Both the position numbers and the translations under genes were made by a program. The notes beneath the pieces are model-generated. The model saw only the letters and a list, made by a program, of their open reading frames with translations. It had not been told where the DNA came from and did no database searches. This document shows positions 1-9,607 of a stretch of DNA of 64,000 nucleotides, in pieces. The stretch's first letter is position 1. Every line of letters starts with the position of its first letter. The stretch is from Sulfotelmatobacter sp963788225 (GTDB lineage Bacteria; Acidobacteriota; Terriglobia; Terriglobales; Acidobacteriaceae), in contig CAWBGI010000002.1 of NCBI GenBank assembly GCA_963788225.1, forward strand, positions 1 through 64,000, given 5' to 3'.

Positions 1-777
1 ACCATAGAAGTACGTCTCGGCCCAATCCCATCCTGCGTGCATGCCGATGGCAAACCACAGGTTGCCGGTGCGGGCCAGCGAGAACGCCGCGACGATGCCA
101 AACGTCCCCGCCATCGCACCCCGAATATTGCTTCCCCCGTATTGCTTAGGTGACCCGCACCGAACAAGAGGCTCAGCAGAATGGCGGCAGGCCGAAGAGC
201 GATGCCGGAAGTGAGGGTCGCCTGCATGTATCCGCGGAAAGAAAATTCCTCGAAGTATGCCCGCCAGGAGAAACGCAATTGCGTAGAGGACTCCGTACTT
301 GAGGGCGTCGTCTTGGCTCACGCCCACAGGGCCGAGAGTAAAGCCGTGCAACGCCGCGATGGCCAACAACAGCAGCGAGAGCATCGCGAATCCGTAGAGG
401 ACGCCCTCCCAGAATCGCTTGCCCAGAAATTGTTTCAACGGAAGCCCATAGTCAACGAAGGATCGGTTCTCGATCCATGACATGATGATGACCGCGACTA
501 ACAAGGAGAAGACGAGTAACGACTCCCCGAAGATCTCGTGCCCCGACGTCAGGGCAACAGGCCCGTTGGGGGGTCCCGGAGGAAAATGCCTCACGACATA
601 GGGGATGTGCTTCAGAATCGTCTGAGCAACGGCCCCTGCGCCGGTAATAAAACAAACAAACAGCGAGAATCGCCAGCCGGCCCGAATTCCGTTCGGCCCG
701 CGGAAGATGAAGGCGACTGTAGAACGTTTTTGCGGCGACGGAACCGGAGCAATCGCTGCCGACGGCTGAGTGGGCAT
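1..777 (-). pseudogene. CPBP-family intramembrane protease, frameshifted and cut by window edge
   Basis: A membrane protein starting at the ATG complementary to 775-777 (MPTQPSAAIAP) with several hydrophobic segments. The CPBP (Abi/CAAX-protease-like) signatures are present but in different frames: the glutamate-glutamate-x3-arginine motif (EEFSFRGYMQ) and FGAGHLSNTGE lie near 135-262, while the last motif (LWFAIGMHAGWDWAETYFYG) is in a third frame at 1-60. The frame changes once near 255-262 (one extra base by comparison) and once near 130-140 (one base short). The family are integral-membrane endopeptidases. Either the gene is decaying or the assembly has two indels; everything between the breaks is well conserved. 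The 3' end lies outside the window. Confidence 0.8.
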
Positions 778-963
778 TAGTTTTCTTTCCCGCAATTCAG
801 AAAACGTTCGCCGAACTGGACGCCGAAGAAAAGTCCCGCTACAGTCACCGCGGCGCGGCGTTCCGAAAATTCCTGCAATGGATGGATCGCGAAGAAAGCC
901 GACGCTAATCAAACTGGGCAACTGTGCGCCGCCTTGTCCAGAACTTAAGGTTCGTGTCCTGCC

Positions 964-1711
964 TTACTTTGGATCGAAGCTCTGACTGGTAACGGTCAGC
1001 ATGTGATCCTTCAAAGCGAATTGTATGCGGACGCTTCCGCCCGAGGGACAACAGTGCGCATCGCCGGCCTGCCAGACTGGCGAGGAGTAACTCAGAGTTT
1101 CAATGTTGAATGCGCTGCCGTTCATGATGGTTGCGTCCCTGCGGCAATGGCTTCCGGGTAATCTCGCTGATTTTGGCGCTCGCATCCAGCAGGAGATCGG
1201 CCCGTCCTTGTCGAATGCCCAGTATTCTTCTTATGAGAAACGCGCCATTCCCTGTCACACGGTCGGAGGTGGCAAGGATTGTCTCCGAGTTGACGTTTAC
1301 AAGATAGGCAGGCTCCACTGTAACGCTGACCGCATCGTATTGCTGCTGAAAAATCTCGCAGAACTCGCCAGCCTTCCGTTTCACGAGAATCATTTTCATA
1401 ACGAGGTCGCCGTCATTGATGTTGTGGACCACCTCATAGACCGTGAACTCCGCAATTCTGCCGATGGGTTGCGACTCAACTTTATCTTTGAGGTCCGCAG
1501 GTTGTTTCACCAGCAAGTCCTCACCATAGTCGAAGCGCTTGGGATCGATTGAAAAATACGTAAGCGGATGACAGTTCGGCTGGTCAACGTAGAAGTCTCT
1601 TTTGCCGGAATAGGAATGCAGCGCCCATCGTGGATGGCTTGGACGAGCCGGAACCGCCAGCGCGGCCGCAACGGCCAAGTAAGCCAACGCAGCTATTGAA
1701 ATCGTTTTCAC
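964..1711 (-). pseudogene. exported protein of unknown function, one frameshift
   Basis: Starts with a clear signal peptide (MKTISIAALAYLAVAAALAVPARP). The first frame runs 1711 down to about 1140 and then turns into an improbable basic tail (GRNHHERQRIQH). A second frame ending at 964 supplies a sensible C-terminus (SSPVWQAGDAHCCPSGGSVR), so the two frames look like one protein of about 245 residues broken by a single-base shift near 1130-1165. I do not recognise the family. The next gene on the same strand is also frameshifted, so base errors in this part of the assembly are possible. Confidence 0.65.
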
Positions 1712-2403
1712 TGAGACGAATCAGCCGGATTGCTATGCACGTGAATGGTCAGCGTCCTGCGCATGGTGAGAAGAATCCGCATCAGATCATGTTGATGTTT
1801 TCACGAGCGTTCAGTTAGCCATTGGCGGTCTCTCGGCAGATCCATCGCCAAGGTAGGCTACTTTCGGCCCGTTAGCTTGTGTTGTTACATCCCAAAGTTA
1901 TTACTCCTTTTCGTCGACGTGCGTGCCCTTCTTTACAGACCGGATAGCCCCAGGGCCCTGACTCAACGTGTAACGCTTATGGATGACCGGTGTTACTGAA
2001 CAGAAGGAGTAAACATCGAATCGGTTCCCACCAAAACTACTTTATACGTAAAAACCCTATTCCTACGACGCGAATATCCTTATTGCGGGCCAGCCGACAA
2101 TTTTGGAAGAGGACAAAAGGTTTCATCAAGCTGCTCCCTATTTCACCTCTGTCTCGCTTGGCCTGTGCTCTGCTCATTCTCTGAATACATGATAGACGGA
2201 TTGGTTGTGCAGGCAATGTAAGGAATTGTCGGGAATTCGCGAGTAACGCGATTAAGCGCTTTACCCATTCTCGACCCGATCTTGCTCAGAGAGCGGACAC
2301 TTTCTTACATTTTTCATCGTACCATTGTGCTAACAAGTTGACAGCCGCGCACCGGCAACGTCTGTTCTCGCTCTGCGGGAGCGGGCACAGCGTGAGCATA
2401 ACT
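1712..2403. other. about 690 bases without a recognisable gene
   Basis: Only short, unconvincing reading frames on both strands. It lies between a minus-strand exported-protein gene and the plus-strand two-component pair, so it should hold divergent promoters, but I cannot point to a confident -35/-10 pair. Confidence 0.5.
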
Positions 2404-3144
2404 ATGCGTTCGCAACAAAAATCACGCGACAAGTCACCAAAAGTTGATTCCATCCCGGTGTTGCTCGTCGATGATGACGTGGAGCTGTGCGCTTCACTCA
2501 AGCGGCTTCTAAACATGGACGGTTTCGATGTCAGGGCCGTTCATGACGGCGATTCAGGCGTGCGGCAAGCTCTCGAAGGAAGCTATCAACTCGTCGTCCT
2601 GGATGTGATGCTGCCGGGAGGAGACGGCCGCAAAGTCCTACGACGCATTCGCCTAACTTCGCAAATCCCCGTCATCATGCTCACGGCTCGCGGGGATGAA
2701 GCGGACCGCATTGCTGGGCTCGAGGGCGGCGCCGACGATTATTTGCCGAAGCCCTTCAATCCCCGAGAGCTTGTGGCGCGAATGCGCGCCGTTCTCAGGC
2801 GCAAGACGGGTTCGACCCCGCCGGAAATCTTCAAGATCGGCGATCTTCAGATTGATGGTGCTCAGAGAAGAGTTGCTCTCAGTGGCAGCGATGTTGCCTT
2901 GACGGGAGCCGAGTTCGACATTCTCCTCCTGCTGGTCCGTTCGGCTGGCAAGGTCCTGTCCCGCGAGGAAATCGCCGAAGCCGCTTTGGGACGTCCCATC
3001 GGCTTTTTCGATCGCAGCATTGATAATCACATCAGCAATCTGCGGAAGAAGCTCGGCAACCGCGTCGGTGAAGGCGAACGCATTCAGAACGTGCGCGGTG
3101 CCGGTTACGTCTACACCGGAGAGATCATTGAGGAGCACCGATGA
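2404..3144 (+). CDS. OmpR/CpxR-type response regulator
   Basis: DNA-binding response regulator, 246 residues from the ATG at 2404 (MRSQQKSRDKS). The receiver domain has the acidic cluster D23-D24-D25, phospho-acceptor D67 (VVLDVMLPGG), T94 and K116 (DDYLPKPFN). A winged-helix output domain of the OmpR class follows from about residue 145 (LTGAEFDILLLLVRSAGKVL). The receiver, especially the stretch VIMLTARGDEADRIAGLEGG, resembles CpxR of enterobacteria. An upstream in-frame non-ATG start would add an unconserved N-terminus. The stop overlaps the start of the kinase gene by four bases, so the two are one transcription unit. Its target genes are not evident. Confidence 0.9.
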   Translation: MRSQQKSRDKSPKVDSIPVLLVDDDVELCASLKRLLNMDGFDVRAVHDGDSGVRQALEGSYQLVVLDVMLPGGDGRKVLRRIRLTSQIPVIMLTARGDEADRIAGLEGGADDYLPKPFNPRELVARMRAVLRRKTGSTPPEIFKIGDLQIDGAQRRVALSGSDVALTGAEFDILLLLVRSAGKVLSREEIAEAALGRPIGFFDRSIDNHISNLRKKLGNRVGEGERIQNVRGAGYVYTGEIIEEHR

Positions 3145-4499
3145 TTCGCGGGATCTATGCCAAGATTTTCCTCTGGTTCTCTTTCGCCACCCTGGTCACG
3201 AGCGCGGCGGTCTTTCTCATCACGGTCGCCACCCACTCGCAATCCCTGGGACCGAGTTGGATGATCGGGGTTTTGGATCAGTATGCACGCAGCGCCGTGA
3301 ACATCTATGTCCACGGCGGAAAGGCCAGGCTGGGCGAATATTTGCAGGAGATCGAAGATATTTCTTTCCTTCAGTCGACCTTGCTGGATCCAGAGAACCG
3401 CGACATCCTGGGCCGCGGTGTGCCCCCAGGAGCGGAGCAAGTTCTTGCGAAAGCGCGGGCTACCGGGGAAACGCAATTTCACATTGGCCTGCTTTGGACT
3501 GGTGCTTCCGTCGTTTCCGGACCGGATGGAAGATACATTCTCGTCGCCAAAGTACTCATTCCCTACGCTGGTGTTCTGCAAGGGGCGGTCGCGACCGGAC
3601 TTATTGGATGGCTCATGCCCGCTCTGGCTGGCGCATTGCTCTGCCTGCTTCTTGGGCGCCATATCGCGGCGCCGATCCGTACCTTGCAAAGTGTCGCGGG
3701 CAGAATCGCGGACGGAGATCTTTCGGTTCGGGCGTCTCCGGCTATAGGTTCGCGCCACGATGAATTGGCCGACCTCGCCCACGATTTTGACCGAATGGCG
3801 GACCGCATTCAATCCCTCCTGCTCAAACAACAGGAGCTCCTGGGGGATATCTCTCACGAATTGCGATCCCCGCTCACCCGCTTGAATGTTTCCCTCGAGC
3901 TGGTCCGCCGCGGCGAGAGTGATGCCGTCGAGCGTATGCAAGCGGACCTGCACCGCCTCGACAGTTTGATCGGGCAGATTCTGACGTTGACCCGGCTCCA
4001 GACCCGCGGCGACCTGAAAAGCGAAACCGCCGTGAACCTGCGGCTGGTTGTGGAGAGTGTGGCCGAGGACGCGCGTTTCGAGGGCCAGGAAGAGGGTAAA
4101 TCGATCGTGATTTTGCGCTCCGACGACTGCTGGCTGAAAGGCGATCCGGCGCTGCTGCGCAGCTGCATTGAAAACGTCGTCCGCAACGCCGTGCACTACA
4201 CCAAGCCGCAGACCGACGTCGTGATTTCGTTGACCCGGATCCCCGAAGAAGGGCGGTCTGTGGCGCGAATTCTGGTCGCTGACCGCGGCGATGGCGTGCC
4301 CGAGGAGGCTCTGCCTCGCCTGTTTGAGCCGTTCTACCGCGTCTCCGAAGCTCGCGATCACCAGACCGGAGGAAGCGGCCTGGGTCTCTCCATCGCGCAA
4401 AGAATCGCCGTGGTTGACGGCGGCAGCATTCGCGCGCGCAATCGAGACGGCGGTGGCCTGGAAATGGAGATTTGGCTCCCTGTGAAAGACCCCGGTTGA
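3141..4499 (+). CDS. CpxA-like sensor histidine kinase
   Basis: Membrane histidine kinase of 452 residues, partner of the response regulator it overlaps (ATGA). An N-terminal membrane helix (about 8-30), a periplasmic sensor of about 110 residues, a second helix (about 150-175), a HAMP segment (RHIAAPIRTLQSVAGRI), the H box with phosphorylated H239 (GDISHELRSPLTRLN), an N box (LRSCIENVVRNAVHYT) and G boxes (DRGDGVPEE, GGSGLGLSIA) are all visible. By family it autophosphorylates on histidine and passes phosphate to D67 of the regulator. CpxA relatives sense envelope stress; that role here is inference. Confidence 0.9.
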   Translation: MIRGIYAKIFLWFSFATLVTSAAVFLITVATHSQSLGPSWMIGVLDQYARSAVNIYVHGGKARLGEYLQEIEDISFLQSTLLDPENRDILGRGVPPGAEQVLAKARATGETQFHIGLLWTGASVVSGPDGRYILVAKVLIPYAGVLQGAVATGLIGWLMPALAGALLCLLLGRHIAAPIRTLQSVAGRIADGDLSVRASPAIGSRHDELADLAHDFDRMADRIQSLLLKQQELLGDISHELRSPLTRLNVSLELVRRGESDAVERMQADLHRLDSLIGQILTLTRLQTRGDLKSETAVNLRLVVESVAEDARFEGQEEGKSIVILRSDDCWLKGDPALLRSCIENVVRNAVHYTKPQTDVVISLTRIPEEGRSVARILVADRGDGVPEEALPRLFEPFYRVSEARDHQTGGSGLGLSIAQRIAVVDGGSIRARNRDGGGLEMEIWLPVKDPG

Positions 4500-4689
4500 A
4501 AATGATTGCGGCGTTACACCAATTGAGCAAGGGACCCGCAAGATTGACTTCCTGCCTTCGTTCTATCAGAGAGCGGGCTAACCCTGTGATCGAGGTGGGG
4601 CACGAGCCGTGCTATCTGTACCAGATCCACCCTAACGCGCGAAACCTATGATGTGTGTTCCAGGCAAATCTGCTCCCGGGGGAAACAAT

Positions 4690-5247
4690 ATGACTCTCTC
4701 CAGGCTTGCGTGTCTGATTCTAGCGATTGCCCTTCCTGCTGCGCCGCTGCCGCCTCAAGAGCCCCCCGATTTGCAGGTGCAACTGCGTTCGGCAACCGGC
4801 TCCAATCGCTTCCAGGTCGGCGAAGTGATTCCGTTGGAGGCTGTTTTCTCCAGCAGTACTCCGAACCGATACCTGGAGCCCTGCACGCTTTTCAGGGAGT
4901 CCAACTTCGGGTTTCCGCAGTGCCGATTCTTCAGCCGCTGGTCTTTTACCATCACCCCCAAAGGCGGCTGGGTGGACCTCACGAAAGAGTTTCCCTCTGG
5001 GCCGCGGACCGGCGGCGGCCCCACCATGAAGGTTCCGAACCTCGACCTGTCTTCAAAGTCAGTAATCTTTTCTTTCCTCCTGACCAACAGATTTCGCTTC
5101 GACAAGCCCGGCGAATACAGGGTGCGACTTTTCATCGACGTTGGACTGGACGATGAGACTACAAAGCGCAACCCGATCCCCGATCCCGCCGTCAAACCGC
5201 ATTCCGTAAGCGTAATGCGGGACATTGTGCTGCAGATCGCCGACTAA
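4690..5247 (+). CDS. exported protein of unknown function
   Basis: Predicted secreted protein of 185 residues from the ATG at 4690. The N-terminus (MTLSRLACLILAIALPAAPL) is a typical signal peptide. The mature part reads like an Ig-like beta domain: a Q-x-G-E-x-I-P-L-E strand early on and FRFDKPGEYRVRLFIDVG near the end, a pattern seen in Acidobacterial exported proteins that are usually longer. The protein stops shortly after that strand, so it may be a short or truncated member. Two cysteines (CTLFRESNFGFPQC) could form a disulfide. Function unknown. Confidence 0.65.
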   Translation: MTLSRLACLILAIALPAAPLPPQEPPDLQVQLRSATGSNRFQVGEVIPLEAVFSSSTPNRYLEPCTLFRESNFGFPQCRFFSRWSFTITPKGGWVDLTKEFPSGPRTGGGPTMKVPNLDLSSKSVIFSFLLTNRFRFDKPGEYRVRLFIDVGLDDETTKRNPIPDPAVKPHSVSVMRDIVLQIAD

Positions 5248-5621
5248 CCGCTCGCAATGCCATCCGGCGTTCTCCTCGATGCCCGATGTCACGTGTGTTC
5301 TCTCAGGATTGCCAGTACAACGGTACGCTTCATTTTCGCTGCCCAGACTTGTGGCGTTGCCTAGCAGCCTGTGGTGCAAGTCTGCTGGATTCGTGAACAG
5401 AAAGGGCTGAGGAATCCACATGCGTTTATTCGCAAATCAAATCCGAGGCAGCACAGTTTTACGCAGGGTCGTCATAGTAGTCAAGGCTTCTGCTGATGAT
5501 GTGCATTTGGTGACCAGATGTTCACCCAGGTGAATGAGTCTGGCCGATAGTCTTCATGTCAAATCATTCTTCTTGGATGAAAGCATGGAGCATGCATTGA
5601 CGTACGCAGTGGCACGCCAAA
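5248..5621. other. gene-free stretch with an IS-end-like fragment
   Basis: About 370 bases between convergent genes with no credible reading frame. The only structure I see is the 5356-5423 segment, which resembles the upstream end of the degenerate IS element at 7317. Near 5623-5640 there is a short run of CTAG-containing direct repeats just before the M61 stop codon. Confidence 0.5.
5356..5423. repeat. solo copy of an IS5/IS1182-like element end
   Basis: This stretch aligns with 7317-7380, the leader of the degenerate transposase, sharing the core TGGTGCAAGTCTG, then GATTCG, CAGAAAG and GAATCCAC in the same order and near-identical spacing. No transposase-like sequence follows it. It may be the scar of an excised or deleted copy. 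Confidence 0.5.
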
Positions 5622-7160
5622 CTAGGGACTAGCAACTAGTTCTTTAAGTCGCTGCAACTGTTCCTGGGTAGCATCTTGCCGGATTGCTAATTTATAGGAT
5701 GTACTTCCATCTGGCTGCAGGGAGGCCGAGACGGATAGCCCTGTACTCTCAAGCAAAGATCTGTAATCGAAACGCTCTTTCTCATGAACAAGCCGATAAA
5801 AGAAAGGTTGTAAATCCGTTCCCGCTTCGGAGTTGATCGCGGCGATGATGTCTTCCTCACTGTATCCGGCATAGCCTGGCTGCCGGCTCTGGGCATACAA
5901 CCGGCGCATGACATCGTCGAGGCTGTGGTGTCCGTGGGTTGCCGTCCTGATCCAAAGGTCGAGCAAAAGGCCCACGACCTCTCCGCCAGAATAGTAGTCG
6001 AGGTCTTCGAGAGCCCCTGACCCACTGATCGTGCTGGCGTCAGCCAGGCTCATGAAGCCCCGGCCCGAGCTACCCTCAAACTGCGTAATGCTGTTCGACA
6101 CCCAAGAAGAGTAAAAATCCTCGATACTGATAATCCCTGTTCTGACGAGGGCAAGATCAGCGTAATAACTGGTTACTCCCTCTTGAAACCACAAGAGATC
6201 GTCATAGACGGGTGTCCGAGTCAGAGCGGTAGCGTCGTGCCAGACATGGGCGTGAATCGCCTCCGCATTCCAGGCATGAAAATATTCGTGTGCGAAGGTG
6301 CCACTCATCTCCGCCGGTAGATCCTGCATCCACTGTTTGCCAATATTCATGAACATTCCTCCTGAGTGCTCGATCCCTCCTCCAAAGGGAATGTCCGGCC
6401 GCCAGCGGAACAGACTGGTGTAACTGGTGAACGGAGCCGAGCCGAAGAGCTTTATCTCGTAAGCGCTGATCTTCTCAATGTAGGAATCGAGTTTGGCGGA
6501 GTCATAGGAAGGCAGAGAAGTGGGGAACACCAAGCGGTGCGGGATGCCGTTCACAGAAATCGTTCGTTCGACAATGCTTCCAAAAACAATGGGAGCATCC
6601 ACTAACCTGAGATAGTCCTTTGCGGAAAAACCGTCGTCCTGCTTAGGCAGTAGAGTCGCGACCTTCCATTCCGGGGGCAGATTGAGCTTCAACAAAACCG
6701 GAAGATGCGCGCTTTCGTCGGAGTAGAGAAGGAGCGAAGTGCTATCGAAATACCCGCCAGTCTCGTCCACCCAATGGTTGTCGAGTTGAAGTTGCTCCTT
6801 CGGATCGACCTCTACGTCATATGCGATATGAACGGCGCCACTCTGTGGAAGGACCGATTCCCAGGTGTAGGCATCGACGCGCTTAGTATGAAGATCTTGC
6901 TTCCCAGTGGCGACCTTGACGTGCTCAATGAAACGAGCGTATCGCTTAGGGCCCGGGTCGCCGGGTTGAAAGGCGGCTATCCGGAGCTTCAATGGTCCCG
7001 GAGTGCCTGGCATCTCCATCTCCACATGGAAGACGTGTTTGCTCGGAGTTGGAACGGAAACGATGTAGGTGACTCCTTGTTGCGCTGTGGCGTCAGCAAA
7101 CGAAACGCTGAGAAATACAGTCACTATGCGGAGCAGAAACCGATATCGTATAGGGCGCAT
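5622..7160 (-). CDS. M61-family glycyl aminopeptidase-like metalloprotease
   Basis: Exported zinc peptidase of 512 residues with a signal peptide (about 1-27). The gluzincin motif HEYFHAWN (about residue 290) gives the two zinc histidines and catalytic glutamate; the downstream glutamate is probably in WFQEGVTSYYADL. The family hallmark GGGIEHSGG precedes it. M61 proteins usually end with a PDZ domain; here the C-terminal 100 residues look helical and no PDZ core is obvious, so this may be a short variant. A strong ribosome site (AGGAGG) lies just before the ATG. It follows the 23-codon ORF at 7202-7273 on the same strand by about 40 bases. Confidence 0.88.
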   Translation of the reverse strand: MRPIRYRFLLRIVTVFLSVSFADATAQQGVTYIVSVPTPSKHVFHVEMEMPGTPGPLKLRIAAFQPGDPGPKRYARFIEHVKVATGKQDLHTKRVDAYTWESVLPQSGAVHIAYDVEVDPKEQLQLDNHWVDETGGYFDSTSLLLYSDESAHLPVLLKLNLPPEWKVATLLPKQDDGFSAKDYLRLVDAPIVFGSIVERTISVNGIPHRLVFPTSLPSYDSAKLDSYIEKISAYEIKLFGSAPFTSYTSLFRWRPDIPFGGGIEHSGGMFMNIGKQWMQDLPAEMSGTFAHEYFHAWNAEAIHAHVWHDATALTRTPVYDDLLWFQEGVTSYYADLALVRTGIISIEDFYSSWVSNSITQFEGSSGRGFMSLADASTISGSGALEDLDYYSGGEVVGLLLDLWIRTATHGHHSLDDVMRRLYAQSRQPGYAGYSEEDIIAAINSEAGTDLQPFFYRLVHEKERFDYRSLLESTGLSVSASLQPDGSTSYKLAIRQDATQEQLQRLKELVASP

Positions 7161-7201
7161 TTCGCTCCTCCTGTGGCAACACCAGTGGCTTGAGCCTCAA
7201 G

Positions 7202-7273
7202 CTATTGCGCCAACAGCGCGGCAGCAAAGATCAGAAGGGCTGCGGGAATCAGAGCCTGAGTCTTCTGCTTCAT
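7202..7273 (-). CDS. 23-residue hydrophobic peptide
   Basis: A very short ORF, MKQKTQALIPAALLIFAAAL plus LAQ, with a strong ribosome site (AAGGAG) eight bases before the ATG. The sequence is two or three lysines followed by one hydrophobic helix, so it could be a single-pass membrane micropeptide or a leader peptide for the M61 gene that begins 42 bases after its stop. It could also be the surviving signal peptide of a lost secreted protein. Length and ribosome site are seen; function is unknown. Confidence 0.5.
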   Translation of the reverse strand: MKQKTQALIPAALLIFAAALLAQ

Positions 7274-7316
7274 GGGTTCGCTCTCCTTAGCTTCTTTCAG
7301 ACGTGCCGACCTTGAT

Positions 7317-8570
7317 GTTGTTAGCATTCTATGGTGCAAGTCTGGATTCGGAGCAGAAAGTTTTTTAAGAATCCACCGGCGTTGCTCCTACAATGCGCAG
7401 ATGGCGATGGGACGGCAGGATCAACTGGGCCAGCAAGAGCAGTTCTGGATCGCGCAGACGGAATTGCCGCGGACCGTTGCGCATCCTTTCTATGAACAAC
7501 TGAACCGAGTGCTGGAGGCGTGGTTTTGATGAATGGGTGGAGCAGCAATGTGCGCGCTTCTATGCGGAGAGAACGGCCGAGTTTGGCGCCGGGGCGGTAT
7601 TTCCGTTTGATACTGATCGGGTATTTCGAAGGGCTGGAGACCGAGCGCGGGATTGCGTGGCGGGCGGCAGATTCGCTGGCCCTGCGCAGTTTTCTTGGGG
7701 TGGGACTGAACGAGATGCCGCCCGATCACTCGACCATCTCGCGCACGCGACGGCTAATCGATGTGGAAACTCATCGGGCAGTGTTCCGGTGGGTGTTGGA
7801 GTTGCTGGCCGAGAAGGATCTGCTGAAGGGGAAGACGATCGGCATCGATGCTACGACGCCGGAAGCGAACGCGGCGCTGCGCTCGATTGTGCGGCGCGAC
7901 ACGGGCGAAGGCTATCAGGAGTTTCTCACGCGACTGGCGCAGGAATCGGGGATCGCGACGCCGACGCGGGAGCAGTTGGCCAAACTGGACAGGAAGCGTG
8001 CGGATCGAATGAGGACTGGGTGAATCCGCACGATCCCGAGGCGCGGATCACGAAGCTGATAGACGGACGGACACACCTGGCGCACAAGGCTGAGCATGCG
8101 GTCGATCTGGAAACCGGTGCGGTGGTGGCGGTAACGGTGGCGGCCGGAGACGCGGGCGAGGCTTCGCGCATGCCTATGAGACCGGCGGCATGCGGCGCGT
8201 GCACCTGCGAGGGCGGGAAAATATTCTCAAGCGCTTGCTGATTCACCTGGGCGGATTCAATCTATCGCTGGTGATGCGGCAGTTGCTGGACAAGGGCACG
8301 CCGCGCGGTCTGCAAGGATTCTCAGCAGACGCTCTGCTCACGTTCTTGCGGCTCTGGATCGCGGTTCTGCTGCGCATGGAGCAGAAGAGGGTCGCACTTG
8401 CGCTGCCAACGCCACCCGGCAAAGAAGTCGAACGACATTCTCATCTTGCCCACGACAGAGTGAGCGAATCACTTCCGCCACGGGCTGCTAGACCTGGATT
8501 GGTTTTGCTTCAGATGGGCAACCTGACCGCCCTTTCGATGGGCCGAATAGTCGGCAAACCTTCCCTTACT
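7317..8570 (+). mobile_element. degenerate IS5/IS1182-type insertion sequence
   Basis: Contains the leader repeated at 5356, a transposase coding region broken by several frameshifts and an internal deletion, and a tail in which three frames each hold transposase-like fragments. I could not identify a matching right-hand inverted repeat or target duplication, so the outer limits are approximate. The element is certainly inactive by itself. Confidence 0.65.
7401..8460 (+). pseudogene. IS5/IS1182-family transposase remnant
   Basis: Begins MAMGRQDQLGQQEQFWIAQT in one frame, shifts near 7520 into FDEWVEQQCARFYAER, then into PSLAPGRYFRLILIGYFEG, a frame open from about 7580 to 8023 that carries DHSTISRTRRLID, GIDATTPEANAALRSIVRRD and the GYQEFLTRLA region. 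A further shift at about 8005-8020 gives NPHDPEARITKLIDGRTHLA. Near 8157-8170 the sequence jumps to the C-terminal YETGGMRRVHLRGRENILKR region, so roughly the central third of the usual protein is missing. No functional transposase can be made. Confidence 0.8.
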
Positions 8571-9474
8571 AGATAATGGAAGGGTTGCTCGTCACTCGCT
8601 CGCAATGCTCACAGAAAGCCTGTTTCGAGAAGGGTTCGTCCAGTCCAGAACCTTTGACCCAAGCGATCAGGCTGAGAGGCATCATGAGGAAGATGGAAAC
8701 GAGGCGAGATGACCAAAGAATGCCGGGGATGGTCCAGTGTTTGCCTGCAGCATCCACGAAGACGCTGCCCATAGAGAAGGGAGCCACAACCAGAAGATTT
8801 CCCGCCGCGGATACGGCGTAAAACAAGATAGCGAGGCGCCAGTGATTTGTGCGCGACCGGATAGTGACTCGGTTTCTGAGATATAACGCGAATAGCTGAT
8901 AGAAGATGTAGGCAGTGAGAAACCAGCCAAAGAAGTTGCTAGTCGGCACTCCATAGTACGAGCCTCCGTCTCGCCACACCCAAGCGTGGTCGATATCTGC
9001 CCAGACGGCGTCCATGGAAAAGTCCCAAGCCGTCATGACGAAGCTTGCCGCGAGCGGCAACAAAACGATCTTCCTCCCCGAAAGTGGTTCGTTCTGGCAA
9101 TCCAGGATTACGGCAGCGAGAACCCACGACAGATAACCCATCCCCACATAGGCTAGAGCGAGCAAGATCGGTAGACCGAAGAGTTTCGGCCCCATCAGGT
9201 CGGTGAACCTGTAATAACCAAATGGAAAGCCGGTTCGGAGACTCATGCTCTCAAAAAGCGCTCCGACACCAAGGGATAGAGTAACGAAGATGAGGATGCC
9301 ACGTAAACGGTAGATTCGAGCTCCATGTACAACGGCGAAGAGCGCGGGAGGAATCACGTGGAGGGTGACAATCAGAAGGTTGGGGACCCTACCCACGAAC
9401 AGCTGAAGAATTCTGGCCAGCAGAAACAAGAACAGCAAAGCCAATAATAGAGATCGGCGCTGCTCGTTCTTCAT
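8569..9474 (-). CDS. CruF-like carotenoid biosynthesis membrane protein (DUF422)
   Basis: Polytopic membrane protein of about 301 residues with seven or eight hydrophobic helices. It matches the DUF422/CruF family by the blocks FPFGYYRFTDLMGPKLFG, MTAWDFSMDAVWADIDHAW and YYGVPTSNFFGWFLTAYIFY. CruF members hydrate the end group of acyclic carotenoids (2'-hydratase); some relatives serve C30/C50 carotenoid pathways. No other carotenoid genes are in view, so the exact substrate is unknown. I prefer the ATG at 9474 over an upstream GTG at 9489. Confidence 0.82.
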   Translation of the reverse strand: MKNEQRRSLLLALLFLFLLARILQLFVGRVPNLLIVTLHVIPPALFAVVHGARIYRLRGILIFVTLSLGVGALFESMSLRTGFPFGYYRFTDLMGPKLFGLPILLALAYVGMGYLSWVLAAVILDCQNEPLSGRKIVLLPLAASFVMTAWDFSMDAVWADIDHAWVWRDGGSYYGVPTSNFFGWFLTAYIFYQLFALYLRNRVTIRSRTNHWRLAILFYAVSAAGNLLVVAPFSMGSVFVDAAGKHWTIPGILWSSRLVSIFLMMPLSLIAWVKGSGLDEPFSKQAFCEHCERVTSNPSII

Positions 9475-9607
9475 AGCGATCGGCGGCACGTATGAAGTTT
9501 ATGACATCTCGTTCTTGAGCGCATGGTCAGTGGCGGGTGGTCGGCAAACAGGAAAGTATGTTTTTGGTCGCAAAATCACTTCACGCTAATACCCAGGTCG
9601 CTTGAGT

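Noticed and set aside
452..655. Minus-strand ORF beginning MFYYRRRGRCSDDSEAH
   Set aside because: It is an out-of-frame shadow of the CPBP protease gene, which has clear family motifs in the neighbouring frames.
1103..1552. Plus-strand ORF of 149 residues
   Set aside because: Antisense shadow of the exported-protein gene, no family features, no ribosome site.
1712..2403. Possible tRNA or structured RNA in the long gap before the response regulator
   Set aside because: I could not form an acceptor stem and T-loop or any known riboswitch core.
2337..2403. TTGACA at 2337 as a -35 element for the two-component operon
   Set aside because: No reasonable -10 at 16-19 bases; the match is probably chance.
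3111..4541. Minus-strand ORF of 476 residues opposite the histidine kinase
   Set aside because: Long antisense frames are common in GC-rich genes; the kinase on the plus strand has every expected motif.
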